This document shows, in pieces, positions 1-9,337 of a stretch of DNA of 64,000 bases. The first letter of the stretch is position 1. Every line of letters starts with the position of its first letter. The notes under the pieces are model-generated. The model ran no database searches. It saw only the letters and a program-made list of their open reading frames with translations, and was not told the origin of the DNA. The stretch is taken from assembly GCF_016765775.1 (NCBI RefSeq), contig NZ_JAESVN010000001.1, forward strand, positions 124,001 to 188,000. Reading direction: 5' to 3'. This DNA is from Szabonella alba. GTDB lineage: Bacteria > Pseudomonadota > Alphaproteobacteria > Rhodobacterales > Rhodobacteraceae. A program made the position numbers and the translations under genes.

Positions 1-1245
1 AATGAATTCGCCTTCCGCCACTACAACCCCGATGAGGTTGTGATGGGCAAGCGGATGGAGGATCATCTGCGCTTTGCCGTCGCCTATTGGCACAGTTTCG
101 CATGGCCCGGCGGCGACCCGTTCGGGGGGCAGACCTTTGACCGCCCTTGGTTCGGCGATACGATGGATCTTGCCCGCCTCAAGGCAGATGTGGCGTTCGA
201 GATGTTCGATATCCTTGGCGCACCCTTCTTTTGCTTCCACGATGCCGATGCCCGGCCCGAAGGTGCCAATTTCGCCGAAAGCCAGCGCAATCTTGAGGAA
301 ATCACCGATTATTTCGCCGCCAAGATGGAAGGGTCGAAGACCCGCCTGCTGTGGGGCACGGCGAACATGTTCAGCCACCGGCGCTGGATGTCCGGGGCCT
401 CGACCAACCCTGACCCCGAAGTGTTCGCTTATGCCGCCGCCACGGTGAAGGGCTGCATGGATGCGACGCATCGGCTGGGTGGCGCGAATTACGTCCTGTG
501 GGGCGGGCGCGAAGGCTATGAAACGCTGCTGAACACCGATCTGGGGCAAGAGGCCGACCATATGGGCCGCTTCCTGTCGATGGTGGTCGACTACAAGCAC
601 AAGATCGGCTTTGACGGCGCGATCCTGATCGAACCCAAGCCGCAGGAGCCGTCGAAACATCAGTATGATTACGATGTCGCCACGGTTTACGGCTTCCTCT
701 GCCGTTACGGTCTGGAAAAAGAGGTGAAGGTCAATATCGAGCAGGGCCATGCCATTCTGGCGGGCCACAGTTTCGAACATGAGATTGCGCTGGCCACGAG
801 CCTTGGCATCTTCGGGTCCATCGACATGAACCGCAACGATTACCAGTCCGGCTGGGACACGGATCAGTTTCCGAACAACCATGCGGAAAAGGCACTGGCC
901 TTTTATGAAATCCTGCGCGCGGGGGGCTATACCACCGGCGGCACGAATTTCGATGCCAAGATCCGGCGGCAAAGCCTTGATCCCGAGGATCTGATCCTGG
1001 CCCATGTCGGCGGCATGGATACCTGCGCGCGGGCGCTGAAGGCGGCGGCGGCCTGTCTTGAGGATGGCGGGCTGGAGGCGGCGCGGAAAGAGCGTTACGC
1101 CGGATGGGAAACCCCGCAGGCACAGGCGATGCTGCAATCCGATCTTGCCGCGATCAGTGCCGATGTGCTGGCGCGCGATGTGAACCCCGAGCCGCGTTCG
1201 GGACGGCAGGAGCGCCTGGAAAACCTGTGGAACCGCTTCGTCTGA
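1..1245 (+). CDS. xylA: Xylose isomerase, 5'-truncated by the window edge
   Basis: Interconverts D-xylose and D-xylulose in the cytoplasm, the first step of the isomerase route of xylose use. The frame is open from base 1, so the start lies outside; about 25 N-terminal residues of the usual ~440 appear to be missing and 414 are present. Family hallmarks visible include YWHSF near the start, the FCFHDAD segment with the catalytic His, and the metal-binding IEPKP motif. An internal ATG at 40 would drop conserved residues (FRHYNPDE) and is not the true start. A convergent serB follows after a shared terminator. Identity is secure; the operon partners lie off the window. Confidence 0.96.
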   Translation, partial: NEFAFRHYNPDEVVMGKRMEDHLRFAVAYWHSFAWPGGDPFGGQTFDRPWFGDTMDLARLKADVAFEMFDILGAPFFCFHDADARPEGANFAESQRNLEEITDYFAAKMEGSKTRLLWGTANMFSHRRWMSGASTNPDPEVFAYAAATVKGCMDATHRLGGANYVLWGGREGYETLLNTDLGQEADHMGRFLSMVVDYKHKIGFDGAILIEPKPQEPSKHQYDYDVATVYGFLCRYGLEKEVKVNIEQGHAILAGHSFEHEIALATSLGIFGSIDMNRNDYQSGWDTDQFPNNHAEKALAFYEILRAGGYTTGGTNFDAKIRRQSLDPEDLILAHVGGMDTCARALKAAAACLEDGGLEAARKERYAGWETPQAQAMLQSDLAAISADVLARDVNPEPRSGRQERLENLWNRFV

Positions 1246-1269
1246 TCCGCGCCGCCCGATCCTGACGGC

Positions 1270-1298
1270 TTTCCCCGCCGGTGGCTATGGCGGGGAAA
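1270..1298. terminator. Bidirectional terminator between xylA and serB
   Basis: A 10-bp stem, TTTCCCCGCC paired with GGCGGGGAAA, has a 9-nt loop. The run of T on one side and A on the other fits intrinsic termination in both directions between convergent genes. Confidence 0.75.
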
Positions 1299-1304
1299 AG
1301 GGTG

Positions 1305-2186
1305 TCATGGCTTGCCGGAAAAATCATCGCTTGCGATGCCCTGAAGAAACAAAAGCGCCGTCAGGTCGCCGTGATTGATGCGGATATCGCAATGGGCGGC
1401 GACCGCCGGTTTGGCGTGCAACGCGACGCCTGCACCCGCCAGCCCCAGCATCCCCAGATCATTCGCCCCGTCCCCCACGGCCATGGCCTGACCGGGGGTG
1501 ATGCCGCGTTCCGCCGCGATCCGGGTCAGGGTATCAACCTTGGCCTGACGCCCGAGGATCGGCTCGGCCACCTGTCCGGTCAGTCTGCCATCGGCAATCA
1601 TCAGGGTGTTGGCGTGGTTCTCGTCGAAGCCCAGCCCTGCCGCCACCCGTTCGGTGAAGGCGGTGAAGCCGCCCGAAACCAGCGCAGTATGGGCGCCGCG
1701 CGCCTTCATCGTGGCCACCAGTTCGGCCCCACCCGGCATCATCGTGATCCGGTTTGTGAACACCTGTTCGATAACGCTTTCGGGCAGGCCCTCCAGCAGG
1801 CCGACCCGTTCGCGCAGCGCGGCCTCGAAATCCAGTTCGCCATTCATCGCCCGTGCGGTGATCGCGGCGACATGGGCGCCGACGCCTGCCTCATCGGCCA
1901 GCTCGTCGATACATTCCTGCCGGATCATCGTGCTGTCCATATCGGCGATCAGCAACTGTTTCGCGCGGCCCTCGGCGGCCTGCACGACCAGATCCACCCC
2001 GCGCGCCTGCAGATCCTGCCAGACATCCCAGCGGTTCCCCGGCACCTGTTCCAGCGCAAATTCCGCCGCGATCCCGGGGGCCAGCCAGCGCGCATCGCCG
2101 CCGCCCCAGGCATTGCGCAGCGCCTCGACCGTGGTGGCGTCAAGCGCGGGGCGGGCGGGATCGGTCAGCAGGGTTGCAACGAACAT
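1305..2186 (-). CDS. serB: Phosphoserine phosphatase
   Basis: Hydrolyses O-phosphoserine to serine, the last step of serine biosynthesis. It is a 293-residue HAD-family protein. Motif I is DMDST (about residues 82-86), motif II is the LVSGGF segment, and motif III/IV is GDGANDLGML near the C-terminus. An N-terminal extension of about 75 residues precedes the HAD core, as in other proteobacterial SerB proteins. It is transcribed convergently to xylA. The start at 2186 keeps the whole N-domain. Confidence 0.95.
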   Translation of the reverse strand: MFVATLLTDPARPALDATTVEALRNAWGGGDARWLAPGIAAEFALEQVPGNRWDVWQDLQARGVDLVVQAAEGRAKQLLIADMDSTMIRQECIDELADEAGVGAHVAAITARAMNGELDFEAALRERVGLLEGLPESVIEQVFTNRITMMPGGAELVATMKARGAHTALVSGGFTAFTERVAAGLGFDENHANTLMIADGRLTGQVAEPILGRQAKVDTLTRIAAERGITPGQAMAVGDGANDLGMLGLAGAGVALHAKPAVAAHCDIRINHGDLTALLFLQGIASDDFSGKP

Positions 2187-2280
2187 CGGGCAGCCTCCGT
2201 CAGGGAACAGGACGGCCCGGACTTATGCCAGTTCGCGCCGCAGCACCAGTGCGCGAAGGGCGATCAGAACGCGGCTCCGC

Positions 2281-2511
2281 TCAGTCCAGCCGCCGGGCCT
2301 CAGCCACCAGCATGATCGGGATGCCCCCCCGGATCGGAAAGGCCAGCCCCGCCGGTGCCGACAGCAGTTCCTGTGCCCCGGCATCATAGGACAGCGTGGC
2401 CTGAGTCACCGGGCAGACCAGCGATTCCAGCATGCGCCGGTCAAATCCGGGTGTTGCCTGCTGGGGCGTATCCGGGCCGGGATGGGCCGGGGCGGGGCTG
2501 TCTTCGGTCAT
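2281..2511 (-). CDS. Trm112/UPF0434 family small protein
   Basis: A 76-residue protein with the Trm112-like core [10 protein letters not shown]...L and the central [11 protein letters not shown] segment typical of the UPF0434 (YcaR) family. Only one Cys is left of the zinc ribbon seen in eukaryotic Trm112, which is common in bacterial members. Its molecular role is not established. The start overlaps the stop of the upstream Lon-N-domain gene by 4 bp (ATGA), so the two are almost certainly translationally coupled. Confidence 0.85.
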   Translation of the reverse strand: MTEDSPAPAHPGPDTPQQATPGFDRRMLESLVCPVTQATLSYDAGAQELLSAPAGLAFPIRGGIPIMLVAEARRLD

Positions 2512-3155
2512 TGCAGCAATTCCTCGTCATTTCCGCCGCGCAGGGCGAATTCGATCAGCGTCACCATGGTTTCGCGCCGCGTCGTCAGGGACGGCGCCTC
2601 CAGCAGCGCCTGCTTGTCCTCTGGCGAAAACGGGCAGAGCATGGACAGCGAATTGATCAGCAGTTCCGGCTCGGCCTCTTTCAGGCTGGACCAGTCGGTG
2701 GACAGTTCCATCGCCGCAAAGAAACGCGCCAGAAGTTCCATGAATCCGCTGCGGTCAAAATCGGGGTCGGTCTCTACCGGTCCAAGATCGCGGCCGAACG
2801 GTGCCCATTCGGCCAGACAGCGGCGATAGGGGGTGAAGCCCGAAATCTCCTCATGCAAGCGGAAACGCGAAACCCCGGTGAGCGAGATCATGTAGCGCCC
2901 GTCCTCGGTCTCGGAAAAGCCGGTCAAGCGTCCGGCACAGCCGATGGCCTGCAACCGCGTTCCGGTCTGGCCGTCGGGCAATTCACGCGGCTGGATCATG
3001 CCGATCAGCCGCGTCGGTGTTTTCATCGCATCCTCGATCATCTGCAGATAGCGGGGTTCGAAGATATGCAGCGGCAGCCGCGCCCGGGGCAGCAGCAGCG
3101 CCCCGGGAAGCGGGAAAATCGGGATCGTGTCGGGAAGGTCGCCGATGCGTTTCAT
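2508..3155 (-). CDS. Lon protease N-terminal (LON substrate-binding) domain protein
   Basis: A 215-residue stand-alone LON_substr_bdg domain protein: it has the [26 protein letters not shown]-type beginning (residues ~9-35) but no AAA+ or protease domain. Such proteins are widespread in Alphaproteobacteria beside a thioredoxin-like gene and a UPF0434 gene, as here. The function is unknown; substrate or adaptor binding is an inference from the domain. It is the upstream partner of the Trm112-like gene (4-bp overlap) and lies 40 bp downstream of the thioredoxin/TPR gene, suggesting a three-gene operon. Confidence 0.88.
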   Translation of the reverse strand: MKRIGDLPDTIPIFPLPGALLLPRARLPLHIFEPRYLQMIEDAMKTPTRLIGMIQPRELPDGQTGTRLQAIGCAGRLTGFSETEDGRYMISLTGVSRFRLHEEISGFTPYRRCLAEWAPFGRDLGPVETDPDFDRSGFMELLARFFAAMELSTDWSSLKEAEPELLINSLSMLCPFSPEDKQALLEAPSLTTRRETMVTLIEFALRGGNDEELLQ

Positions 3156-3195
3156 CTGATGTGACCTAGAGTTGCTGCGCGACCCGGCAAGCGGT

Positions 3196-4104
3196 TCAGA
3201 TGAAGATCATTGAGGACAGGCGGCGGCGGCCCTTGAGCACGATCGGATCCTGCGGCTTCAGCGCCTCGAAGATCGTGAAAAGCTGGGCCTTGGCCGCGCC
3301 GTCATTCCACTCGCGGTCACGGCGGAAAAGGTCCAGCAATTCGTCCACCGCCGCCTCGACCTCACCCGCCGCATGCAGCGCCAGCGCCAGATCGAACCGG
3401 GCCTGATGGTTCGCCGGGTCCGCCTCGACCACCGCGCGCAATTCGCCGACCGGGCCTGCATGGGCGGCCTGATCCATCAGCGCGATCTGCGCGCGCACGG
3501 CCTCGACCTCCTTGGCATTGGCGATGGCGGCAGGCACGGCCTCCAGCAGGCTGCGGGCGCGGTCAGGCTCATTCAGCGCCAGATAGCTGCGCGCCAACCC
3601 GCCAAAGGCCGCCGCATTCTCGGGCTCTTCGCCAAGGATTGCGGCAAAGGTTTCGGCGGCGTCGACGGCCGCCCCTTCCGCCAGCATGGTCTCGGCCGCC
3701 TCGATCGCCTCGGCCAGCCCGCCATCCCCGCCAAGGGCGGCAACGCGGTCGATGAAAGTCTTGATTTCGGAGGCTGGAAGCGCACCCTGGAATCCGTCGA
3801 CCGGCTTGCCGTCGAAAAACGCATAGACCGTCGGGATCGACTGGATGCGCAGTTGCGAGGCGATCATCTGGCTTTCATCGACATTGATCTTGACCATGCG
3901 CACCTTGCCGCCCGCTGCCGTCACGGCAGCCTCAAGCGCCGGGCCAAGCGTTTTGCAGGGGCCGCACCATGGCGCCCAGAAATCGACGATGACAGGCACC
4001 TCGCGGCTGGCCTCGATCACGTCCTGCATGAAGGTCGCTTCCGATCCGTCCTTGATCAGATCGCCCTGCGGCGCTGCCTGTGCCTTCTCGCCAAATGTGA
4101 GCAT
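3196..4104 (-). CDS. Thioredoxin-TPR protein (YbbN/CnoX-like chaperone)
   Basis: A 302-residue cytoplasmic protein. Residues ~15-125 form a thioredoxin fold with an intact WCGPC active site (Cys47, Cys50) and the cis-Pro SIPTVY segment. Residues ~130-300 are Ala/Leu/Glu-rich helical repeats of the TPR_19/20 type. The architecture matches YbbN (CnoX), a holdase and co-chaperone that protects proteins from oxidation. E. coli CnoX has a degenerate SxxC site, whereas this one keeps CxxC, so real oxidoreductase activity is possible. It heads the operon with the LON-domain and Trm112-like genes; AGAGGA precedes the start. Confidence 0.9.
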   Translation of the reverse strand: MLTFGEKAQAAPQGDLIKDGSEATFMQDVIEASREVPVIVDFWAPWCGPCKTLGPALEAAVTAAGGKVRMVKINVDESQMIASQLRIQSIPTVYAFFDGKPVDGFQGALPASEIKTFIDRVAALGGDGGLAEAIEAAETMLAEGAAVDAAETFAAILGEEPENAAAFGGLARSYLALNEPDRARSLLEAVPAAIANAKEVEAVRAQIALMDQAAHAGPVGELRAVVEADPANHQARFDLALALHAAGEVEAAVDELLDLFRRDREWNDGAAKAQLFTIFEALKPQDPIVLKGRRRLSSMIFI

Positions 4105-4259
4105 TGCATCCTCTCTGCCCGGAAATCCTTGCCCCTTATATGCGCATCATGGGGGCAAAGGCCAAGGGGGGGAATGTTGGGTTGCAGCGGCAATCCTGCC
4201 GCCGGGCCGGAACCCGGCCCCCCGGAATGGCAGATGCAAGACCGGGGAGGGGGGGCAGG

Positions 4260-5048
4260 TCAAAGATCGAAACTTGCAAAGACCGGGGCATGGTCGGACG
4301 GGCCGTCCCAGCCGCGCACGGCGCGCAGGATGCGGCTGCCATGGGCGGCATTGGCGATATCGCGGCTGGCCCAGATATGGTCCAGCCTGCGGCCCTTGTC
4401 GGCGGCATCCCAGTCGGCGGCGCGATAGGACCACCAACTGTAAAGCTGGCCCGAGGGAATATCGGCACGCGTCACATCCACCCAGTCGCCCGCCTCGATC
4501 ACCGCGTTCAGATGATCAACCTCGATGGGGGTATGGCTGACGATTTTCAGCAGTTGCTTGTGGCTCCAGACGTCATCCTCGCGCGGCGCGATGTTCAGAT
4601 CGCCGACAAGGATCGACTTTTCCGGCTTTTCACCATGGAACAGGTCGCGCATCTCGGTCAGGTAATCCAGTTTCTGTCCGAATTTCAGGTTCACCTCGCG
4701 GTCGGGAATATCCCCGCCTGCGGGAACATAGCAGTTGTGGATCGTTACGCCGTTTTCCAGCCGCGCGGCCACATGGCGCGCATGGCCCAGACTGGCAAAA
4801 TCGCGCTCCCCCGCATCGGTGATCGGCAGTTTCGACAGGATCGCGACGCCGTTATAGCCTTTCTGACCACGGGCAACGATATGGGTGTAACCAAGCGCGC
4901 GGAAGGTTTCGAGCGGGATCTTCTCGACCGGGCTTTTGCATTCCTGCAAGCACAGGATGTCGGGCTGTTCATCGGTCAGCAGCCGCGCGACCAGTACCTC
5001 GCGCAGGCGGACCGAGTTGATGTTCCATGTTGCAAGCGTGAAGGACAT
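4260..5048 (-). CDS. xthA: Exodeoxyribonuclease III
   Basis: An AP endonuclease and 3'-exonuclease for base-excision repair. It has 262 residues from the start MSFTLATWNINSVR at 5048; an upstream in-frame ATG at 5102 lacks family similarity. Catalytic landmarks are LCLQE (metal-binding Glu), the GDLNIAP segment and the C-terminal SDHAP (catalytic His). Length fits the family (~265). The gene is divergent from the MFS gene at 5206. Confidence 0.94.
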   Translation of the reverse strand: MSFTLATWNINSVRLREVLVARLLTDEQPDILCLQECKSPVEKIPLETFRALGYTHIVARGQKGYNGVAILSKLPITDAGERDFASLGHARHVAARLENGVTIHNCYVPAGGDIPDREVNLKFGQKLDYLTEMRDLFHGEKPEKSILVGDLNIAPREDDVWSHKQLLKIVSHTPIEVDHLNAVIEAGDWVDVTRADIPSGQLYSWWSYRAADWDAADKGRRLDHIWASRDIANAAHGSRILRAVRGWDGPSDHAPVFASFDL

Positions 5049-5205
5049 GCCGGGCCTTTCTGTTGGTCGCGCCAGATTAGGGCGGGGGCGGGGGAGGCTC
5101 AACCCCGCAAAGCAGCAAGCGCGCAGCGGGCCGGGACGGCTTGCGCGGCGCGCGCTTTTCAGGCTTCATCGCCGAAAAGGCCAATGCGGCCGGCAGGGGC
5201 GGGCG

Positions 5206-6543
5206 ATGACAGAGACGCGGAAACGGATCTGGGGCTGGTATTTCTTCGACTGGGCCAGCCAGCCCTATAACACGCTGCTCCTGACCTTCATTTTCGGCCC
5301 CTATATCACCGAAGTTCTGGGCGATGGCAGCCGCGCGCAGGCGGTCTGGGGCTATGGCATCGGGGCGGCGGGTCTTGTCATTGCGGTGTTTTCGCCGCTG
5401 CTTGGGGCGATTGCGGACAAGGCGGGCGGGCGGATGCGCTTCATCTGGCTGTTTTCGGCCATGTATGTGCTGGGGGCATGGGGGCTGTGGTTCGCGGCCC
5501 CGCAGGATTTCAACCTGACGCTGGTGATGCTGTCCTTCTGCATCGGCCTGATCGGGATGGAATTTGCGACCACCTTCACCAATGCGATGATGCCCGATCT
5601 TGCGCCACCGGCAGAAATCGGCCGTCTTTCGGGCACCGGCTGGGCCTTTGGCTATATGGGCGGGATGGTCGCGCTGATCCTGATGCTGACGCTGCTGGCC
5701 GAGAACCGCGACGGCGTGACGCTTCTGGGCATCGCGCCGATCCTTGGACTTGACCCGGAAACCCGCGAGGGCGCGCGGTCGGTCGGGCCGCTGACGGCGA
5801 TCTGGTATGCGGTCTTCATGATCCCCTTCTTTCTGTGGGTGCGCGAACCCCGCAAGCCGGGTGCCCTGCCGGTGCGCCGCGCCGCCGCGACCGCCTGGCC
5901 CGACCTGCGCGCCACGCTGGCGGCGTTGCCGCAGCGGCCCTCGCTGCTGAATTACCTTCTGTCCTCGATGTTCTATCGCGATGCGCTGAACGGCATCTAT
6001 GTCTTTGGCGGCATCTATGCGGCGGGCGTGTTGGGGTGGAGCCCGGTGGATCTTGGCATCTTCGGCATTCTGGGCACGATCACCGGGGCGCTTTTCGCCT
6101 GGCTGGGGGGCAAGGCCGACAGCCGTTTCGGCCCCAAACCGGTGATCGCGCTGACGGTGATTGCGCTCACGCTGACCACGATCTGCATCATCTTCGTCTC
6201 GCGTGAGGCGGTTTTGGGCATGCCGGTTGCGGAAGGATCGCGCCTGCCCGATATCGCCTTCTACATTCTGGGCGCGCTGATCGGGGCGGCGGGCGGGGCG
6301 ATGCAATCGGCCAGCCGCACGATGATGGTCCGGCAGGCCGATCCGGCCCGGATGACCGAGGCTTTCGGCATGTATGCGCTGACCGGCAAGGCCACATCCT
6401 TCCTTGCGCCGCTCAGCATCGGCATTGCAACCGACCTGACCGGCAGTCAGCAACTGGGGATCCTGCCGATTGTGTTGCTCTTTGTGATTGGCCTCCTGCT
6501 TCTGATCCGGGTTAAACCGCATGGAGACCGGCAGACGGCATGA
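5206..6543 (+). CDS. MFS transporter, UMF1/Atg22-like family
   Basis: A 445-residue integral membrane protein with about 12 hydrophobic segments. The N-terminal GWYFFDWASQPYNTLL signature is characteristic of the UMF1 (vacuole effluxer Atg22-like) branch of the major facilitator superfamily. The substrate is unknown; a role in metabolite or amino-acid export is only inferred by family. ATG at 5206 is preceded by a GGCAGGGG-type ribosome-binding site. The stop overlaps the extended mepA frame, so the two may be co-transcribed. Confidence 0.88.
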   Translation: MTETRKRIWGWYFFDWASQPYNTLLLTFIFGPYITEVLGDGSRAQAVWGYGIGAAGLVIAVFSPLLGAIADKAGGRMRFIWLFSAMYVLGAWGLWFAAPQDFNLTLVMLSFCIGLIGMEFATTFTNAMMPDLAPPAEIGRLSGTGWAFGYMGGMVALILMLTLLAENRDGVTLLGIAPILGLDPETREGARSVGPLTAIWYAVFMIPFFLWVREPRKPGALPVRRAAATAWPDLRATLAALPQRPSLLNYLLSSMFYRDALNGIYVFGGIYAAGVLGWSPVDLGIFGILGTITGALFAWLGGKADSRFGPKPVIALTVIALTLTTICIIFVSREAVLGMPVAEGSRLPDIAFYILGALIGAAGGAMQSASRTMMVRQADPARMTEAFGMYALTGKATSFLAPLSIGIATDLTGSQQLGILPIVLLFVIGLLLLIRVKPHGDRQTA

Positions 6544-6560
6544 CAGGACAGGAGGCAGGA

Positions 6561-7463
6561 ATGCGGGCAGTATGGACAGTGGCGGCGGCACTGGCGGCGG
6601 GGCTGCTGATGACGGGCGAGGCGCGCGCGCAATCGCTGGCCAATCAGTTGTTCGGCGCCAAGAGCGAGGCATCCTTGCAGCCGCCCATGCCGATCGGGTC
6701 CTATGCCAAGGGCTGCGGCGCGGGTCATGTGCAACTGCCCGAAACCGGGCCGACATGGCAGGCCATGCGCCTGTCGCGCAACCGCAACTGGGGCCAGCCC
6801 GAAATGATCCAGTATCTGATGGACCTCAGCCGGACAGCAACGCAGATCGGCTGGAACGGTCTTTATCTTGGCGATATCAGCCAGCCGCGCGGCGGGCCGA
6901 TGACCTCGGGCCATGCCAGCCATCAGATCGGGCTGGATGCCGATATCTGGATGCTGCCGCCCGCGCGCCTGAACCTGAGCCGGGCCGAGCGCGAAAGCAT
7001 CAGTTCGATCCCGGTGCGGTCCGCCGATCAGCGTTCGGTCACACGCAACTGGACGCCCCGGCATCATGCGCTGCTGCGTGCGGCGGCCTCGGACAACCGG
7101 GTGGACCGGATTTTCGTGGCCGCAGCGGTGAAGATCGAGATGTGCAAGACCGCAACCCGCGCCGACCGCGACTGGCTGCAGAAGATCCGCCCCGTCGCGG
7201 GTCATGACACGCATTTCCATGTGCGGCTGAAATGCCCGGCGGGCGCCACCGCCTGCCAGACCCAGACGCCCACGGTGCGCGAATTGTCAAACGGCGGCAA
7301 TGGCTGTGACGATACGCTGATGTGGTGGGTGACCGATTACCTGAACCCGCCCAAGGTGACCGAGAAACAACCCAAACCCGCGACGCCGCGCCCGCGCGGC
7401 CCGCGCCAGTTCACCATGGCGGATCTGCCCGGACAATGTCAGACCGTTCTCGCCTCGCGCTGA
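6561..7463 (+). CDS. mepA: Penicillin-insensitive murein endopeptidase
   Basis: A periplasmic M74 metalloprotease that cuts D-Ala-mDAP cross-links of peptidoglycan. It has 300 residues with a Sec signal peptide ending around ARA/Q. Zinc ligands are visible in [14 protein letters not shown] and in HDTHFHVR near residue 220. I chose ATG 6561 because AGGAGG sits 6 bp upstream; an in-frame ATG at 6540 overlaps the preceding stop and would add seven residues. The 3' end overlaps the next gene by 28 bp. Confidence 0.93.
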   Translation: MRAVWTVAAALAAGLLMTGEARAQSLANQLFGAKSEASLQPPMPIGSYAKGCGAGHVQLPETGPTWQAMRLSRNRNWGQPEMIQYLMDLSRTATQIGWNGLYLGDISQPRGGPMTSGHASHQIGLDADIWMLPPARLNLSRAERESISSIPVRSADQRSVTRNWTPRHHALLRAAASDNRVDRIFVAAAVKIEMCKTATRADRDWLQKIRPVAGHDTHFHVRLKCPAGATACQTQTPTVRELSNGGNGCDDTLMWWVTDYLNPPKVTEKQPKPATPRPRGPRQFTMADLPGQCQTVLASR

Positions 7464-8356
7464 TCGCGGGGCTGGCCGCCGGTTCGCTGCTCTGGCTGGG
7501 CGCTGCGGCGGGAAACAGCCCCGAGATCCCGCATTCTGCCTATCGCTGGACCGATGATGATCCGCGCTTTGGCGGGATCTCGGCGATTGAGCTGGGACCG
7601 GCGGGGCGGGGGTTCATCGCGCTGACCGACCGGGGTGACTGGCTGCATGGCACGATCCGGCGCGATGACACCGGCGCGATTGCCGGGGTTGCGATTGCCG
7701 GGATTCAGGCGCTGAAAGGGCCGGATGGCGGGCCGCTGCCGCCGAAACAACGCGATTCCGAGGGGCTGGCCCTGCTGCCCAGAGGCGGCTTTGTCGTCAG
7801 TTTCGAAGGCATCGCCCGGGTTTGGCGCTATCCCGCCCCGCATGGCCCGGCCCATCCGCTGCCGCGCCATCCCGATTTCGCGCAGATGGGGATCAATTCC
7901 GCGCTGGAGGCGCTGGCCATCGGGCCGGATGGCACGCTTTACACGATCCCCGAACGCTCGGGCGCTGCCGACCGGCCCTTTCCGGTCTACCGGTTCCGCA
8001 AGGGCGTCTGGGACCGCGACCTGTCGATCCCGCGCGACGGCGCCTTCCTGCCGGTTGCGGCAGATTTCGGGCCGGATGGGCGGCTGTATGTGCTGGAACG
8101 CAGCTTCACCCCCTGGCGGGGCTTTCTTGGCTTTGCGTCACGGCTGCGCAGTTTCGCGCTGATGGGCGATGCCCTGACTGACGCGCGCCCGGAAATGCAA
8201 AGCCCGCCGGGACGTCATGACAATCTGGAAGGGCTGTCGGTCTGGCGTGATGCGCAGGGGCGGATCGTCGCCAGTATGGTTTCGGATGACAATTTCATCC
8301 GCTTTCAGCGGACAGAGATTGTCGAATACCGGCTGGGCGCGGCAACTGCCGATTGA
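7436..8356 (+). CDS. Esterase-like-activity-of-phytase family protein
   Basis: A 306-residue exported protein with an N-terminal hydrophobic signal ([19 protein letters not shown]). It is followed by a beta-propeller-like phytase-esterase domain (PF13449) with repeated [30 protein letters not shown] and [10 protein letters not shown] blocks. Members are periplasmic or secreted and poorly characterised; the substrate is unknown. The start at 7436 lies inside the 3' end of mepA, which implies coupled translation with that cell-wall hydrolase. Confidence 0.85.
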   Translation: MSDRSRLALIAGLAAGSLLWLGAAAGNSPEIPHSAYRWTDDDPRFGGISAIELGPAGRGFIALTDRGDWLHGTIRRDDTGAIAGVAIAGIQALKGPDGGPLPPKQRDSEGLALLPRGGFVVSFEGIARVWRYPAPHGPAHPLPRHPDFAQMGINSALEALAIGPDGTLYTIPERSGAADRPFPVYRFRKGVWDRDLSIPRDGAFLPVAADFGPDGRLYVLERSFTPWRGFLGFASRLRSFALMGDALTDARPEMQSPPGRHDNLEGLSVWRDAQGRIVASMVSDDNFIRFQRTEIVEYRLGAATAD

Positions 8357-8389
8357 AGCCCCGTAAAGCGTCCCGCATCACGCGGGCCC

Positions 8390-8418
8390 TTGACGATCTG
8401 AAATTGGCGGCCTAATGC
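8390..8418 (+). promoter_or_regulatory. Candidate sigma-70 promoter for the transporter gene
   Basis: TTGACG at 8390-8395 and TAATGC at 8413-8418 are separated by exactly 17 bp, about 60 bp upstream of the transporter start. The -35 is strong and the -10 is weak. A 5-bp GC hairpin (8373-8387) lies just upstream and a CCCCGG/CCGGGG hairpin lies in the leader. I looked for a preQ1-class riboswitch signature here and saw none. Confidence 0.45.
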
Positions 8419-8481
8419 GCGCCCGTCCCCGGGCTCGCCGGGGGCCAAGTCTCCGCGACCTTGTCAAAACGGAAAACAGCT

Positions 8482-9135
8482 ATGCCCCGATCCCATCCCG
8501 GCGACGTCAGGTCGTCCATCCCGCTGCTGCCCGGCATCCTTGCCATGGCCGCCATCGTGCTTGCCTCGAATATCCTTGTGCAGTTCCTGTTCGGCCAATG
8601 GCTGACTTGGGGGGCCTTCACCTATCCGCTGGCCTTTCTGGTCACCGATGTGATGAACCGCGTCTATGGCCCTGCCGCCGCTCGGCGCGTGGTGTTCGCA
8701 GGTTTCGTGACCGGCGTGCTTTGTTCGCTGATCGGCACGCAGATCAGCGGTGAGTTCGGCCCGCTGGTGACGTGGCGCATCGCGATTGCGTCGGGGCTGG
8801 CCTTTCTGACGGCACAACTGCTGGATGTCGCGATCTTCGACCGGCTGCGCGGGGGGCGCTGGTGGCGGGCGCCGCTGGCCTCGACTTTGCTGGGATCCTC
8901 GGTCGATACGGCGATCTTCTTCACCCTGGCCTTTTCCGCGTCGCTGGTCTGGATCGAACCTGCGAATGACGTGTCCTGGGCCAATGAAGCCCTGCCCCTG
9001 CTGGGCTTCGGGCCGGTCCTGCCGCTGTGGGTTTCACTGGCGCTGGCCGACTGGAGCGTAAAACTTGGGCTTGCGCTGATTGCACTGGTGCCGTTTCGCC
9101 TTATCGTTCAGCGATTGATGCCACGGACGGTATAA
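8482..9135 (+). CDS. Queuosine precursor transporter (YhhQ/VUT family)
   Basis: A 217-residue inner-membrane protein with about six hydrophobic helices, belonging to COG1738 (YhhQ), which imports queuosine precursors such as preQ0/preQ1. The hallmark FTYPLAFLVTDVMNRVYG motif is near residues 45-62. The first ATG at 8482 gives a normal family length; a TTG at 8461 would add seven residues without a better ribosome-binding site. It follows the phytase-like gene by 125 bp with its own candidate promoter. The stop lies within a TATAAA sequence that may serve the downstream RNA. Confidence 0.9.
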   Translation: MPRSHPGDVRSSIPLLPGILAMAAIVLASNILVQFLFGQWLTWGAFTYPLAFLVTDVMNRVYGPAAARRVVFAGFVTGVLCSLIGTQISGEFGPLVTWRIAIASGLAFLTAQLLDVAIFDRLRGGRWWRAPLASTLLGSSVDTAIFFTLAFSASLVWIEPANDVSWANEALPLLGFGPVLPLWVSLALADWSVKLGLALIALVPFRLIVQRLMPRTV

Positions 9136-9205
9136 AAACTCTTGCCAAACACAAAATCTGTGTCAGGCTCCCCCTATCGGCAACATTTTGAAAGGAGGTG
9201 ATCCA

Positions 9206-9262
9206 GTGTCTAGAGTGATATTGGAGAGAGGTGTCGGGACAGTCGGGAGGCGTGTTTTCTAA
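9206..9262 (+). CDS. Possible 18-residue peptide ORF
   Basis: GTG start at 9206, 6 bp after AAAGGAGGT; TAA at 9260. The predicted peptide is 18 residues, rich in Val, Gly and Arg. Codon use is unlike the surrounding genes: it has AGA twice, AGG, ATA, TTG, TCT and ACA, all rare in this GC-rich context. A hairpin overlaps the stop codon. This could be a real micro-protein, a regulatory leader peptide, or coincidence within an RNA gene. Translation is plausible because of the exceptionally strong Shine-Dalgarno sequence, but no function is proposed. Confidence 0.4.
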   Translation: MSRVILERGVGTVGRRVF

Positions 9263-9337
9263 GGGCAATCCCTTAGGTATACAGACCACCGATTGGGCTT
9301 GTTGCAACTCTAACTGGCCCATCTCCTTGGAACTCGG

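Noticed and set aside
1281-2315. A 344-codon + strand frame over serB
   Set aside because: It is a shadow; serB on the opposite strand has all HAD motifs.
8420-8481. A preQ1 riboswitch in front of the queuosine-precursor transporter
   Set aside because: The leader has two GC hairpins but no A-rich preQ1-I tail or recognisable preQ1-II/III pattern.
9190-9206. Fragment of antisense 16S rRNA
   Set aside because: The match stops at 17 bases exactly at the anti-Shine-Dalgarno complement; flanking bases do not continue the rRNA sequence, so it is better read as an extended ribosome-binding site.
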